Source of the DNA: Paenibacillus sp. BIC5C1
GTDB lineage: Bacteria > Bacillota > Bacilli > Paenibacillales > Paenibacillaceae
DNA: 64,000 bases
Direction of reading: 5' to 3'
NCBI RefSeq assembly: GCF_032399705.1
Contig: NZ_CP135922.1
Coordinates: 5,518,001 to 5,582,000, forward strand
The position numbers were made by a program, and so were the translations under genes. Below the pieces are notes generated by a model, which saw only the letters and a list, made by a program, of their open reading frames with translations, ran no database searches and had not been told where the DNA came from. The stretch's first letter is position 1. Each line of letters opens with the position of its first letter. Below are positions 25,788 to 36,142 of the stretch, piece after piece.

Positions 25788-27887
25788 TTAAATACCTCCA
25801 ATTTCGGTTTTACTGCGGTAAAATCCCGCAAGTTCTTGGGACAAGTAATGAATAAGATCATCCCGGTTGCCTTTTTCAAGTAATGTGATCATTTCTTCTT
25901 GCAACAATAGTGCACTGATCTCACTCAGTACCTCCAAACTTTCCTTCGATAACTGTCTAGGTCCTAGCATCAAGAGCACATGGCTGACACCTGTCGGGTC
26001 TTCCGGCGTACGCAGAAGCGGCTCTGTCAACTGGAACAACGTGATTGAAGGACTGTGAATGCCATCACTGCGTGTATGAAACAGAGCGAGGGAAGTCCCG
26101 GGAATTTTCTGACTTCCAACCGCTTCACGCTCCTCCAGCAGCCTGGCAATCTCTTTAGGATTATTTAACACACCCGATTGATGTAAAACACTGCACATCG
26201 CATAGGCCGTTTCCAAAAATCCGATCTCCCGATTATCCAGCGGGAACACCTGAAACTTGCCGATAATCTGTACGATTTCAATCAGGGTAGCTTCCAGTCC
26301 AACCGGATCGGAAATTCGTCCTGTTGTCCTTGAATCTGCCTCAGTTGGGGGACTATGTTCCCGCTGAAGCGTGGTTGTCCTGATGAAGTGCCTTAAACGT
26401 TCGCTTTCTTCTGCCGTCAGCAGTGGGCTCACCTTGTAGTATTGATGTTTATCCATTGGCAGATCCACAGTAGAGAGAACCAGATCATATTCCGCCTTCG
26501 GTATACGTGCGGCTTCATACCAGGACACACTGTCCACAATCCGAATCTCGGGAATTTCCTTGGACAGACGGCTCGATAACATCCGTGAAGATCCGATCCC
26601 ACTCGTACAGACGACGACAGCCCTGATTTCACGTTTCAGCACCCGCAGTCGTTCAATGGAAGCACCGAAGTGCATCACCAAAAATCCGATCTCCTCATCC
26701 GGAACATCCGTATTGGGCCAAGCCTCTCGAACTGCTTGCTTTACATCCTCAAAGAGTGATTCATAATCCTTGCGGATCTGTTGAAGCAGCGGATTACGGA
26801 TGAGCTGCCGCTCATCCATTCGTTCCAGTACTGGCTCCATATGGGCAATCAGACCTTCACGGAGCAGACGATCCTCATGGAACGAATAATGAGTTTTCTG
26901 CTGCATCCGATCTGTGAGGGAACGAACCATGTCAAGTAAGACCAGATCGTCTACGGGCAGCAGACGCGAGGAATGAATCGAGTGCTCGATTTCAATCAGC
27001 AGCCTGTGAAAATAAGCCTGCTCCTCGCTCACAAACTCCAGTCCAAGCTGGGCAGATAGAACACCGCACAAACGGGAGGCTAAATATTCCGGTACTTTCC
27101 GCTCGTCTTGCAAAGGCATTCCAACGTCTTTTTTGTCCTGTTGAGTGCACCGACCTATGCCAAAGCCTTTGCGAATCCGCACAACGGCTACAGATAATTG
27201 AATCAGCAGCTTCATGTATTGACGCTCCGGTATATTTTCCAACCACTCAATATCCGGCTGCCATAATGCATTTTCGATCGTAAGTACATCCTCATGCCCT
27301 ATCATTTCCAGAAGCTTGCTGCTTACTTTGGAAACTCCTTGGTCCGCTTGTCTACCGAACAAATCGGATTCATCCAGATATTCAAGAGCGAGCGCGGAAA
27401 TAGCCATGCGATGAGCCAGCTCGCTTCCGTTGATCTTGACCCCATATCCGCGCCTGCGAACCAACTTCAATCCTGCCAGATGAATGCGTGGCTCCAGATC
27501 GTCCAGATCATTGCTTGCCGTAGACACGGTAACCTTCAGATCTGAGGCTAACGCAAGCAGCTTCACAGGCTCGGATTCATTCAGCAAAATACAAAGCATG
27601 AAGAGTTTACGCTCTTCGGGCGTAAACTCCACATATTCGTTAAGCTCAAGTTGTTGACGCAATACGGCCAAATCATCGGAACCGGGATCAATTCGAACCC
27701 CGGTTCCTGATTTTTTTTCCAATCTCATGCCAAGGGGCTCAAGCCATTGTTCAATCATCTGCAACTCTCGATGTACGGTACGAGTGCTTACTTTGACCGC
27801 AACAGCTATATCGCCAGCAGTTACCTCATGAGGATGCTCCAGCAGGAACTCCACGATCTCACGCTGTCTCCTTGTAATATTACTCAT
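25788..27887 (-). CDS. mtlR: PRD-containing activator of the mannitol operon
   Basis: This 699-residue regulator has an N-terminal DNA-binding helix-turn-helix (about 1-60, then a second winged segment). Two PTS regulation domains follow to about 390. An EIIB-Gat-like domain carries the cysteine in VVCTSGIGSSRM (near 430). An EIIA-like domain ends the protein, with a histidine in LALFHTRSD. This is the full MtlR layout; phosphorylation of these sites by HPr and the mannitol EII proteins sets activity. Its ATG shares one base with the mtlA stop codon, the tightest coupling in the operon. Confidence 0.95.
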   Translation of the reverse strand: MSNITRRQREIVEFLLEHPHEVTAGDIAVAVKVSTRTVHRELQMIEQWLEPLGMRLEKKSGTGVRIDPGSDDLAVLRQQLELNEYVEFTPEERKLFMLCILLNESEPVKLLALASDLKVTVSTASNDLDDLEPRIHLAGLKLVRRRGYGVKINGSELAHRMAISALALEYLDESDLFGRQADQGVSKVSSKLLEMIGHEDVLTIENALWQPDIEWLENIPERQYMKLLIQLSVAVVRIRKGFGIGRCTQQDKKDVGMPLQDERKVPEYLASRLCGVLSAQLGLEFVSEEQAYFHRLLIEIEHSIHSSRLLPVDDLVLLDMVRSLTDRMQQKTHYSFHEDRLLREGLIAHMEPVLERMDERQLIRNPLLQQIRKDYESLFEDVKQAVREAWPNTDVPDEEIGFLVMHFGASIERLRVLKREIRAVVVCTSGIGSSRMLSSRLSKEIPEIRIVDSVSWYEAARIPKAEYDLVLSTVDLPMDKHQYYKVSPLLTAEESERLRHFIRTTTLQREHSPPTEADSRTTGRISDPVGLEATLIEIVQIIGKFQVFPLDNREIGFLETAYAMCSVLHQSGVLNNPKEIARLLEEREAVGSQKIPGTSLALFHTRSDGIHSPSITLFQLTEPLLRTPEDPTGVSHVLLMLGPRQLSKESLEVLSEISALLLQEEMITLLEKGNRDDLIHYLSQELAGFYRSKTEIGGI

Positions 27888-29353
27888 CAGGAGTCGGATT
27901 TGAGGCGCTCCACCAGTGCCTCATATTCAGGACTCTTCAGGAAGTTATCGATGGAAATATGCTCTGCATTAGGAGCCACGGATTTGGCCCGGTCTGTCAA
28001 TGTTTTCTGTGTGATGACGATGTCGGCATCTTGTGGAATCTCACTGATCGCCGTGTTGGTTACAGCGACATCCACACCGGCTGCCTTCATTTTCTTCCGC
28101 AGAATCGAGGCACCCATGGCACTCGAACCCATACCTGCATCACAGGAGAATACAATTTTATTGATATCCGTTTTCACTGCCGAAGAAGCAATATCGGCTG
28201 CACGGTCAGCTTCACGATTGTCTTTATCAACGGTGAGGTTGCCCGTTTTGCCCTGATTTTTCATATCTTTCATGCGGTTGGAAGCACTGTCCAGATCTTC
28301 GTCGTCCTTCTTTTTACCTGTTTTGAGCAGCACAGATGCTACGAGGAACGAGATGATCGCAGCTACGGCTACCCCTGCAAACATGCCAAGGTATCCACCC
28401 TTAGGTGTTAACAATGAGTAGGCAATGATACTTCCCGGTGACGGTGCGGATACCAAACCAGCTCCAGTCAGCATGAAGGTCAATGTACCTGCTACCCCAC
28501 CAGCCATCGCAGCCAGAATCAGTATCGGTCTCATCAGAATGTAAGGGAAATAAATCTCGTGAATCCCGCCAAAGAAATGGATGATTACAGCACCTGGAGC
28601 GGAAGATTTGGCTGATCCGCGACCGAAGAAGCAGTATGCCAGCAAAATGCCGAGTCCAGGTCCTGGATTGGATTCAAGCATGAATAATACAGATTGGCCC
28701 AGTTCTCTTGCTTGATCCGTACCAATTGGTGTCAGAATCCCGTGGTTGATCGCATTGTTCAGGAATAATACTTTTCCTGGCTCAATGATCAGGTTGACCA
28801 GGGGAAGAAGACCAGCATTCATCAAAGCTTCTACCCCAGCTGATAACACCTTGCTAATCGCTTCAACGAAAGGCCCGATGCCTTTAAGGGCCAGAAGGGC
28901 CAAAATCCCACCAATAATTCCAGCGGAGAAGTTGTTAACCAGCATCTCAAACCCTGATTTGATTTTGCCATCGACAGCCTTGTCAAATTTCTTAATGACC
29001 CAGGCTCCCAACGGCCCGGCTATCATGGCGCCAAGAAACATTGGAATGTCACTGCCGACAATAACCCCGATGGTCATGATCGCACCGACTACACCACCAC
29101 GTTGGCCGTGTACCATGGTACCGCCGGTGTAACCGATAAGCAAAGGCAGCAAATATTTGATCATTGGATCAACCAATAATGCAAAATCTGCGTTAGGGAA
29201 CCATCCTTTTGGAATGAACAATGCCGTAATTAAACCCCAGGCGATAAATGCACCCATGTTCGGCATAACCATACCACTTAGGAAACGTCCAAACTTCTGA
29301 ACGCCGACCCGTATTCCTCCGCTTTTTTCGGACTTTGCGTCCACTGAACTCAT
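27887..29353 (-). CDS. mtlA: Mannitol PTS EIICB permease
   Basis: This 488-residue protein has an N-terminal EIIC membrane domain (about 20-345, GAFIAWGLITALFIP opening). After a charged linker comes an EIIB domain whose cysteine is in IVFSCDAGMGSSAMG. It takes up mannitol and phosphorylates it to mannitol-1-phosphate. EIIA is a separate gene (mtlF). It is the first gene of the operon; a cre-like box and an inverted repeat lie upstream. Confidence 0.97.
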   Translation of the reverse strand: MSSVDAKSEKSGGIRVGVQKFGRFLSGMVMPNMGAFIAWGLITALFIPKGWFPNADFALLVDPMIKYLLPLLIGYTGGTMVHGQRGGVVGAIMTIGVIVGSDIPMFLGAMIAGPLGAWVIKKFDKAVDGKIKSGFEMLVNNFSAGIIGGILALLALKGIGPFVEAISKVLSAGVEALMNAGLLPLVNLIIEPGKVLFLNNAINHGILTPIGTDQARELGQSVLFMLESNPGPGLGILLAYCFFGRGSAKSSAPGAVIIHFFGGIHEIYFPYILMRPILILAAMAGGVAGTLTFMLTGAGLVSAPSPGSIIAYSLLTPKGGYLGMFAGVAVAAIISFLVASVLLKTGKKKDDEDLDSASNRMKDMKNQGKTGNLTVDKDNREADRAADIASSAVKTDINKIVFSCDAGMGSSAMGASILRKKMKAAGVDVAVTNTAISEIPQDADIVITQKTLTDRAKSVAPNAEHISIDNFLKSPEYEALVERLKSDS

Positions 29354-29466
29354 ACTGAAAACCTCCTCAACATATTAAACCTTGATTCCACTGAATTTTG
29401 ACAACGATGATCCAGACGAACGAAGGTACAAATCTGCAATAAATCTTAATTTACAACCATATCGTA

Positions 29467-29484
29467 AATGAAAACGGTATCTTC
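29467..29484 (-). promoter_or_regulatory. Candidate cre site upstream of mtlA
   Basis: The core TGAAAACGGTATCT matches the cre core TGWAANCGNTNWCA except for its last base. It lies about 115 bases before mtlA, which fits catabolite repression of mannitol use. Confidence 0.5.
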
Positions 29485-29548
29485 TACAACGAAATGAAAA
29501 CCTACTTCCGTCATGAACGTTGATGACAAGATTTAAATTTAAAGGATT

Positions 29549-29576
29549 GTTCCATATTTAAACCTGTATATGGAAC
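29549..29576. promoter_or_regulatory. Inverted repeat upstream of mtlA, possible activator site
   Basis: GTTCCATAT (29549-29557) and ATATGGAAC (29568-29576) form perfect 9-base arms with a 10-base spacer, about 200 bases before mtlA. The two-turn spacing suggests a dimeric regulator such as MtlR; this is inference. The rest of the 29354-29919 gap is AT-rich and holds the cre box and the gcvH terminator. Confidence 0.35.
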
Positions 29577-29743
29577 GAAACCTGTTATTCCCTTTCATGT
29601 ATCATACCCACGAATTGCCCCATTTTAATGACAAATGCAAATGTAAATTTATTCTATTTTGTCAAGCCGGTTCTACCTCATTTAGAAATGATGATTAACA
29701 TGTTAGATTGATATTTATTTCATCTAATTCGGCGAGTAACAAC

Positions 29744-29793
29744 GAAAAAAAAGCGCAATTGCCTCATCCTGATTCAGATGAGGCAATTGCGCC
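29744..29793 (-). terminator. Intrinsic terminator of gcvH
   Basis: A perfect 16-bp stem (29753-29768 with 29777-29792) and an 8-base loop are followed by T8 on the minus strand, about 127 bases past the gcvH stop. Confidence 0.9.
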
Positions 29794-29919
29794 TAAGTAT
29801 CTCCGAATGAGTACTATCACCATTCGGGTCTATAATCAATTAATTCATTTTTATCAAGTAAAACGGACGTTTACATTAAGCTGAAACTTCGTATCTAGCC
29901 GAAATTTGCAGCTTTAATA

Positions 29920-30309
29920 TTATTCCGTATGTTTACGATACGCATCCGCGTTCATCAATGTGGAAAGTGCTGCTGTCAAGTCGCCCTCAACACGAATCTC
30001 GATCATCCAGCCTTCCTCATATGGAGAGTTGTTAACCAGCTCCGGTGAATCCTGCAATGCGTCATTCACAGCAATAATCGTTCCACTGACAGGAGAAAAC
30101 AAATCCGAAACGGTTTTGACGGATTCAATCGTTCCAATGCCCTCTTCCGCTTTTACATCCGATTCAAGGTCAGGCAATTCCACAAACACAATGTCACCCA
30201 GCTGATGCTGCGCGAACTCGGTAATACCAATACGTACGGTATCCTCCCCTACGGTTTGCACCCATTCGTGCTCTTCACTGTACAGGAAATCACTTTTCAA
30301 TTCGCTCAT
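29920..30309 (-). CDS. gcvH: Glycine cleavage system H protein
   Basis: This 129-residue lipoyl carrier has the lipoylation lysine Lys65 in GTIESVKTVSDL and the typical SPVSGTI turn. The lipoyl arm shuttles the methylamine group from P protein to T protein, and in Firmicutes also takes part in lipoate relay. AGGCGG stands 6 bases before the ATG. Unlike many operons it is not next to gcvT in the same direction but is transcribed away from gcvT-gcvPA-gcvPB, so the plus-strand glycine riboswitch cannot control it. Confidence 0.97.
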   Translation of the reverse strand: MSELKSDFLYSEEHEWVQTVGEDTVRIGITEFAQHQLGDIVFVELPDLESDVKAEEGIGTIESVKTVSDLFSPVSGTIIAVNDALQDSPELVNNSPYEEGWMIEIRVEGDLTAALSTLMNADAYRKHTE

Positions 30310-30583
30310 CGATATCCGCCTCGCTTTTCATTAATGAGTGCATGCGTTTCTTTGACCTTAACCTTTTTCCCAGAACATAGCGTATGATATTTTCAATCCA
30401 AATGTCAAGATACCTCACAATTTATTTATTTTTCTTCCTTATATGCCTGTAACTCAAATGGACCCTCTCTACATATAATGGTGAATATTAGAAAAGTAAG
30501 CGCACTCTTTATAAATAGACGAACGTTATGAAGCGAACCAAAAATATCATTCGGATTTTTTATTGATTTCTATGATATCGTTC

Positions 30584-30613
30584 TTGACATCACTAGACGA
30601 TTCAGGCTTTAAT
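30584..30613 (+). promoter_or_regulatory. SigA promoter of the gcvT operon
   Basis: TTGACA (30584-30589), an 18-base spacer and TTTAAT (30608-30613) lie about 55 bases before the glycine riboswitch. Between 30310 and 30583 I see only the gcvH upstream region. Confidence 0.65.
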
Positions 30614-30667
30614 GAGAGTAGTAAATGTGTTTAATTGGTCTATGCAATACCCGCGGATGAATGTAAA

Positions 30668-30872
30668 GGGAGAGATTACCCTTGACACCGAATCAGGGTG
30701 TACATGCGGTAACGCCGAAGGAGTAAACCACCGACAAGCGGAGGTGAATCTCTCAGGCAAAAGGACTTTTACGGGACGCAACTCTGGAGAGCATCTAATC
30801 GCCGTGTGTGGGCGTTATGATCACCCAAGGGGAAACCTGCTGCATCATGCGGCGGGGTAACTCTCAGGTACC
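30668..30872 (+). ncRNA. Tandem glycine riboswitch
   Basis: Aptamer 1 has GGGAGAG, AACGCCGAAGGAGTAAA, then GAATCTCTCAGGCAAAAGGA and ACTCTGGAGAGC. Aptamer 2 follows after a short linker with CGCCG, GGGGAAACCTGC and AACTCTCAGGTACCAAGGAC. These are the conserved glycine aptamer segments, twice, in the tandem arrangement. It lies upstream of gcvT and should switch on the cleavage genes when glycine is high. Confidence 0.95.
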
Positions 30873-30940
30873 AAGGACAGAGCCTAAGAATACAGCGTGC
30901 TTCTGGCATGCCGATTCTTTGGCCTGTCCTTTTCCTTTTT
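30873..30940 (+). terminator. Expression-platform terminator of the glycine riboswitch
   Basis: AAGGACAG (30873-30880) pairs with CTGTCCTT (30924-30931), extended by AGCC/GGC and TAAGAAT/ATTCTTT, then a T-rich tract. The 5' arm overlaps the end of aptamer 2, so glycine binding can prevent this hairpin. Confidence 0.85.
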
Positions 30941-31078
30941 CCCAAAAAACGAAAACAGGTTATAGAGCGGCGCTGCCTATAGCGTCCTTACCTTACTTTT
31001 ATAATAAAATATGATGCCAGTTTCATTGATCCATGGTTATACACTCGGCCCATTGACGGCCCATGACGAGGTGATTGG

Positions 31079-32215
31079 ATGTCCGATTTGCTTAGAACCC
31101 CACTCTTTCCACTCTATCAGCAATATGAAGGGGTACGATGTATTGATTTTGGTGGCTGGGAGCTCCCGGTACAATTCAGTGGAATTCAGAAAGAGCATGA
31201 AGCGGTGCGAGAACGTGCCGGATTATTTGATGTATCCCACATGGGCGAATTCACCGTCCAAGGTGAACACGCAGAAGCTTTTTTACAGCACATGACCACC
31301 AATGATGTAACAACACTCGTTCCCGGTCAGGCCCAATACACGTTAATGTGTTATCCGGATGGTGGTGTGGTCGATGATCTGCTGATCTATAAACTGAAAG
31401 ACCAGCATTATATGCTGGTGGTTAACGCCTCCAACATCGACAAGGACTGGGCATGGCTGCAACAGCACATGACGCCAGGCGTAACGATGACCAATGATTC
31501 GGATCAAACGGCGCTGCTTGCTCTGCAAGGTCCGCTGGCAGTGGATATTCTCCGAACGGTGACAGACACCGATGTGTCATCGATTGAGCCTTTCCGCTTT
31601 GTGGCAAATGCGAAGGTATGCGGCGTTACATTGCTGTTATCCCGCACCGGATATACGGGTGAAGACGGCTTTGAGCTCTACGTTCCTGCGGATCAGGCTG
31701 CTGCAGTATGGAACGGATTAATGCAAGCGGGAGAAGGTCACGGACTCGTTCCGACAGGACTGGGTGCCCGGGATACGCTGCGCTTCGAAGCCAAGCTGCC
31801 CCTGTATGGACAGGAATTATCTGCAACCATCTCGCCGCTGGAGGCTGGCGTTGGCATGTTTGTGAAGTTAAATGCAGGACCGTTTATCGGACATGAAGCC
31901 TTGTTGCAGCAAAAAAATGATGGGCCTGCCCGTAAGCTGGTCGGCATTGAAGTACTGGAGCGCGGCATTCCCCGCCCCCATTATCCGATTTACGCCGAAG
32001 GCGTGCAGATTGGTGAAGTGACCACAGGCACCCAATCGCCTACATTGAAACGCAATCTGGGGCTGGCCTTGATCGACAGCAAATATGCTGCACTGGGTAC
32101 CCCGCTGGAGATTGAGATTCGTGGCAAGAAACTAAAAGCCGAGGTCGTAAAGACCCCTTTTCATAAACGGACACGTGCGCCAAAGACACCTACTCAAGGA
32201 GCTGATCAAGCATGA
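31079..32215 (+). CDS. gcvT: Glycine cleavage system T protein (aminomethyltransferase)
   Basis: This 378-residue protein has the T-protein opening [13 protein letters not shown], the FDVSHMGEF motif, the FE.Y folate-binding region ([10 protein letters not shown]) and the GLGARDTLR motif. It transfers the C1 unit from the H-protein-bound methylamine to tetrahydrofolate, releasing ammonia. GAGGTG stands 6 bases before the ATG. It is the first gene after the glycine riboswitch and overlaps gcvPA by 4 bases. Confidence 0.97.
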   Translation: MSDLLRTPLFPLYQQYEGVRCIDFGGWELPVQFSGIQKEHEAVRERAGLFDVSHMGEFTVQGEHAEAFLQHMTTNDVTTLVPGQAQYTLMCYPDGGVVDDLLIYKLKDQHYMLVVNASNIDKDWAWLQQHMTPGVTMTNDSDQTALLALQGPLAVDILRTVTDTDVSSIEPFRFVANAKVCGVTLLLSRTGYTGEDGFELYVPADQAAAVWNGLMQAGEGHGLVPTGLGARDTLRFEAKLPLYGQELSATISPLEAGVGMFVKLNAGPFIGHEALLQQKNDGPARKLVGIEVLERGIPRPHYPIYAEGVQIGEVTTGTQSPTLKRNLGLALIDSKYAALGTPLEIEIRGKKLKAEVVKTPFHKRTRAPKTPTQGADQA

Positions 32216-33567
32216 GCAAGCATCGCTACATCCCCATGACCGAGCAGGATCAGAGTGCCATGTTGGCAACCATCGGCGTGGAAACAATTGAGGATCTGTT
32301 CCATGACATTCCACAGGAGATTCGCTATCAGGGTGAACTGCCTGTTTCCTCCAAACTCGATGAATATGCACTGACACGTCACATGTCGAAACAAGCGGCA
32401 GCGAATGCCAACTTCGAGACACACGCCAGTTTCCTGGGTGCGGGCATTTATGATCACCACGTTCCTTCCGTCATTAATCATGTCATCTCCCGTTCCGAGT
32501 TCTATACAGCCTATACACCTTATCAACCCGAGATCAGCCAAGGAGAATTGCAGGCGATTTTCGAGTTTCAATCCTACATCTGTGAGTTGACAGGCATGGC
32601 TGTAGCCAATGCCAGCATGTACGATGGTGCAACTGCATTTGCGGAAGCAGGTAATTTGGCCGCAGCGGCTACCCGCCGCAAACAACTGATTGTGTCACGT
32701 ACCGTGCACCCTGAATCCCGTCAGGTATTGCAAGCTTATGCTCACGGCCTCAATCTGGAGATTGTTGAGATTGGATATCAAAATGGAGTAACAGACTGGG
32801 ATGCCCTGCAAGCCGCTGTGTCCGATGACACTGCAGCCGTCATGATCCAGAGCCCGAACTTCTTCGGCGCCGTGGAAAATGTAAAACAGGCCGCAGACCT
32901 TGCGCATGCGCACAAAAGCCTGCTCGTGGTCAGCGCCAACCCGCTATCGCTGGGTCTGCTGGAAGCCCCAGGCAAGCTGGGTGCTGACATCGTTGTTGGA
33001 GATGCACAGCCCCTTGGTATCGCCGCTTCACTCGGCGGCCCAACATGCGGATACTTCGCTGTATCCCAGGCTCATATGCGCCGGATTCCTGGCCGAATTG
33101 TAGGCCAGACAACGGACCGCAACGGCAAGCGTGGTTTTGTACTCACGCTGCAAGCACGGGAACAGCATATCCGCCGTGAAAAGGCGACGTCCAACATCTG
33201 TTCCAATCAGGCTTTACTCGCTCTGAGCGCCTCTGTCTATATGTCTATTATGGGTAAACAAGGCATGATCGACGTCGCTGATCTGAATTTGCAAAAGAGC
33301 CGTTATGCCCTTAATACGCTTACCGCAATTCCAGGCGTCTCTCTTACGTTTACCGCACCAACTTTCAATGAGTTTGTTATTCAACTACCTGAAAGAACAA
33401 ATGTGGATTCACTGCAACTGAAATTGCTCAATGCAGGTTTCATTGGTGGTTATGAGCTTGGACGTGATTATCCTGAGCTCGCCGGACATATGCTGATTGC
33501 GGTTACTGAACGGCGCAGCAAGGAAGAGATCGACGAATTCGCACATGTATTGGAGGGATCGCTGTGA
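32212..33567 (+). CDS. gcvPA: Glycine dehydrogenase (decarboxylating) subunit 1
   Basis: This 451-residue N-terminal half of P protein has typical motifs: [10 protein letters not shown] opening, [28 protein letters not shown] and GGPTCGYFA. With GcvPB it forms the heterotetrameric PLP-dependent decarboxylase that loads the H protein. Overlaps of 4 bases with both neighbours show coupled translation; AAGGAG precedes its ATG. Confidence 0.97.
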   Translation: MSKHRYIPMTEQDQSAMLATIGVETIEDLFHDIPQEIRYQGELPVSSKLDEYALTRHMSKQAAANANFETHASFLGAGIYDHHVPSVINHVISRSEFYTAYTPYQPEISQGELQAIFEFQSYICELTGMAVANASMYDGATAFAEAGNLAAAATRRKQLIVSRTVHPESRQVLQAYAHGLNLEIVEIGYQNGVTDWDALQAAVSDDTAAVMIQSPNFFGAVENVKQAADLAHAHKSLLVVSANPLSLGLLEAPGKLGADIVVGDAQPLGIAASLGGPTCGYFAVSQAHMRRIPGRIVGQTTDRNGKRGFVLTLQAREQHIRREKATSNICSNQALLALSASVYMSIMGKQGMIDVADLNLQKSRYALNTLTAIPGVSLTFTAPTFNEFVIQLPERTNVDSLQLKLLNAGFIGGYELGRDYPELAGHMLIAVTERRSKEEIDEFAHVLEGSL

Positions 33568-35150
33568 CTCAGGAAACAACAACAACAAAGACAACGACGA
33601 CATCAGCACAAGGACAATCGGAAACGGTAACCTCTACCTCCACATCTGGCCAACCTGATACTGTCACAACAGTTACTGCTCAAGCCGCCTCTCAAGCACC
33701 CGAGCAATCGTTGATTTTTGAACTCAGCAGTCCGGGTCGGGTCGCTTACTCCTTGCCTGAATGCGACGTTCCCCGTCAAGCTGTAGATTCCCTGATTCCC
33801 CGGGAAATGCTTCGGTCGGAAGCAGCAGCACTACCCGAAGTTTTTGAAGTGGACGTCATTCGCCACTACACTGCCCTGTCCCGCCGTAATTTCGGGGTCG
33901 ATAACGGATTCTATCCGCTGGGCTCTTGCACGATGAAATATAATCCGAAGATTAATGAGGATGTCGCCCGTTACAACGGGTTCGCCAAAATTCATCCATA
34001 TCAGCATGAATCCAGCATTCAAGGTGCACTTGAACTGCTCTACACGTTGCAAAATGACCTTGCCGGACTAACCGGCATGGATGCCGTTACGCTGCAACCG
34101 GCCGCTGGTGCACATGGCGAATGGACCGGGCTCATGATGATCCGTGCCTACCACGAAGGTCGTGGTGAACAGCGCACGAAAGTTATCGTACCGGACTCTT
34201 CTCACGGGACCAACCCGGCAAGTGCAACCGTAGCAGGTTTTGAAACGGTAACGATTCCTTCCCGCGCAGATGGTCTGGTAGATCTGGATGCACTTCGCGC
34301 AGCTGTTGGTTCGGATACCGCAGCGCTGATGCTGACTAATCCAAACACACTTGGACTTTTTGAGAAAGACATTCAGGAGATTGCCTCCATTGTGCACCAG
34401 GCAGGTGGCTTGCTGTATTACGATGGAGCCAACTCCAATGCCATTATGGGCATCACCCGGCCTGGAGATATGGGCTTCGATGTTGTGCATCTCAATTTGC
34501 ATAAAACAATGAGCACTCCGCACGGCGGGGGTGGACCTGGTGCCGGCCCGGTTGGCGTAAAGAGCCGCTTGATTCCGTTTCTGCCAAAACCGATGGTTAT
34601 CAAAAATGATGAGGGCATATATGCATTGGATCGCGAAGGCGATCAATCCATTGGCCGGGTCAAAGCTTACTATGGTAACTTCGGTATTTTGGTCCGTGCC
34701 TATGCCTACATTCGTACTTATGGACCTGAAGGCTTACGCCGGGTATCTGAATGTGCGGTGCTCAACGCCAACTACATGATGGCCCGTCTCGCACCTTACT
34801 ACGAAATTCCGTATCCAGGCGTGTGTAAACATGAATTTGTGATGTCTGGCCGAGGCTTAAAGCAGTATGGTGTACGCACGCTGGATGTTGCCAAACGATT
34901 GCTTGATTTTGGATATCACCCGCCAACCGTGTACTTCCCGCTGAACGTTGAGGAATGCATCATGATCGAACCAACGGAAACCGAAAGCAAAGAAACACTT
35001 GATGGATTCATTGATACGATGATTCGCATTGCCAAGGAAGCAGAGGAGACCCCAGAATTGGTACTCAATGCCCCTTATGGCACGCCGGTTACCCGTTTGG
35101 ATGAAACAACGGCAGCCCGTAAACCTGTACTGAACTGTGCTTGTAGTTAA
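33564..35150 (+). CDS. gcvPB: Glycine dehydrogenase (decarboxylating) subunit 2 with Thr-rich N-terminal extension
   Basis: This 528-residue PLP-binding half of P protein has its cofactor lysine in [16 protein letters not shown]. Family members usually begin close to the [10 protein letters not shown] segment; here about 48 residues precede it, rich in Thr, Ser and Gln. The GTG start at 33564 overlaps the gcvPA stop by 4 bases and has GGAGGG upstream, and no internal start with a ribosome site exists, so the extension looks translated. It is followed by a strong terminator. Confidence 0.95.
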   Translation: MTQETTTTKTTTTSAQGQSETVTSTSTSGQPDTVTTVTAQAASQAPEQSLIFELSSPGRVAYSLPECDVPRQAVDSLIPREMLRSEAAALPEVFEVDVIRHYTALSRRNFGVDNGFYPLGSCTMKYNPKINEDVARYNGFAKIHPYQHESSIQGALELLYTLQNDLAGLTGMDAVTLQPAAGAHGEWTGLMMIRAYHEGRGEQRTKVIVPDSSHGTNPASATVAGFETVTIPSRADGLVDLDALRAAVGSDTAALMLTNPNTLGLFEKDIQEIASIVHQAGGLLYYDGANSNAIMGITRPGDMGFDVVHLNLHKTMSTPHGGGGPGAGPVGVKSRLIPFLPKPMVIKNDEGIYALDREGDQSIGRVKAYYGNFGILVRAYAYIRTYGPEGLRRVSECAVLNANYMMARLAPYYEIPYPGVCKHEFVMSGRGLKQYGVRTLDVAKRLLDFGYHPPTVYFPLNVEECIMIEPTETESKETLDGFIDTMIRIAKEAEETPELVLNAPYGTPVTRLDETTAARKPVLNCACS

Positions 35151-35278
35151 AATCTAACCTAGTAAATTTGCATATAATTATGCCTGCACGACATCCGAAC
35201 TAAGTGATGATCCCGGAATTGGACACGATCTTTACAATGAAAACAAAATTCAGTCGTTGATAATGATTAATAAATGCC

Positions 35279-35321
35279 AAAACAGCCGCATTTTGCTTTC
35301 TGCGCGGCTGTTTTTCTTTTT
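35279..35321 (+). terminator. Intrinsic terminator of the gcvT operon
   Basis: AACAGCCGC (35281-35289) pairs with GCGGCTGTT (35304-35312), then TTTCTTTTT. It lies about 130 bases past the gcvPB stop. Confidence 0.85.
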
Positions 35322-35359
35322 GCTTATTAACTTGTCTGCTCTATATTATCTTATCCGGC

Positions 35360-36142
35360 CTAAGGCTTCCAATTGGCTCGTTCCTTCTTGCCCAATCGCG
35401 GACAGGTGTAACAATAGGAGCGACCTTGTCTTAAATATTGCAGGCAACAGACATTTTTGATCGCAAGTCTCTTCGAAGGATCCAACGGATGATCAATCAT
35501 CCGAACCCTGACACGAAGTGGATTCTTGGCCAGACCAAATACATCAGCTTCCAGACCATTTTGTACCACCTGTTCATCAGCGGCAAACTGACGCAAGAGA
35601 GCTTCATCGCCTTGATGCGTATTATGGATATTCTCCCTGTAGTTTTGCAAAGCTGTTGGCAACTGACCCCACAACATGCTTACATGCAACCCGGAAGCTT
35701 TGGCCAAACACTCCATGAGAGGACGAGCAGTTTGACTGTAAAAACGTCTTAATTCTGCGTCAAGCCAGACCGTTCTTTCCTCCGAATCCTTCGGAGCGAG
35801 AGTGACGTCGATGTTTTCAAGCTGAAAAGCAATTCGTGTATACCCGGTTTCCTTCATCAAATGTATACTCAGATTGGATAGCGAGAAATTCGGAGCTGCA
35901 TGATGGACGGATACGGTATATTGTAGCGCAGCTGCCACATCACCGAACCAACTGGTGAAATAGGCTGCGGCAACCGTTAGATCCTGTCCCTCGATTAACT
36001 GTTGGTACGCGGATAGAAAGCTGCTCATTGCCTCCGGATCAACAATAGATTCTGCCCAGAGCGATGCCACGGGTACAATATGCAGTTCCTGCACAAGATT
36101 AAAGTGCTCCCCCAGTTCCTCACGAATCCGGTCAATCATCAT
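35360..36142 (-). CDS. FhuF-like ferric siderophore reductase
   Basis: This 260-residue protein ends in the signature of FhuF-type [2Fe-2S] reductases, Cys-Cys-x10-Cys-x2-Cys (residues 232, 233, 244, 247). The rest matches IucA/FhuF-like iron transporter accessory proteins only in general character. It should release iron from imported siderophore by reduction in the cytoplasm. Its start overlaps the stop of the siderophore-binding lipoprotein gene by 4 bases, which supports a joint role. Confidence 0.88.
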   Translation of the reverse strand: MMIDRIREELGEHFNLVQELHIVPVASLWAESIVDPEAMSSFLSAYQQLIEGQDLTVAAAYFTSWFGDVAAALQYTVSVHHAAPNFSLSNLSIHLMKETGYTRIAFQLENIDVTLAPKDSEERTVWLDAELRRFYSQTARPLMECLAKASGLHVSMLWGQLPTALQNYRENIHNTHQGDEALLRQFAADEQVVQNGLEADVFGLAKNPLRVRVRMIDHPLDPSKRLAIKNVCCLQYLRQGRSYCYTCPRLGKKERANWKP

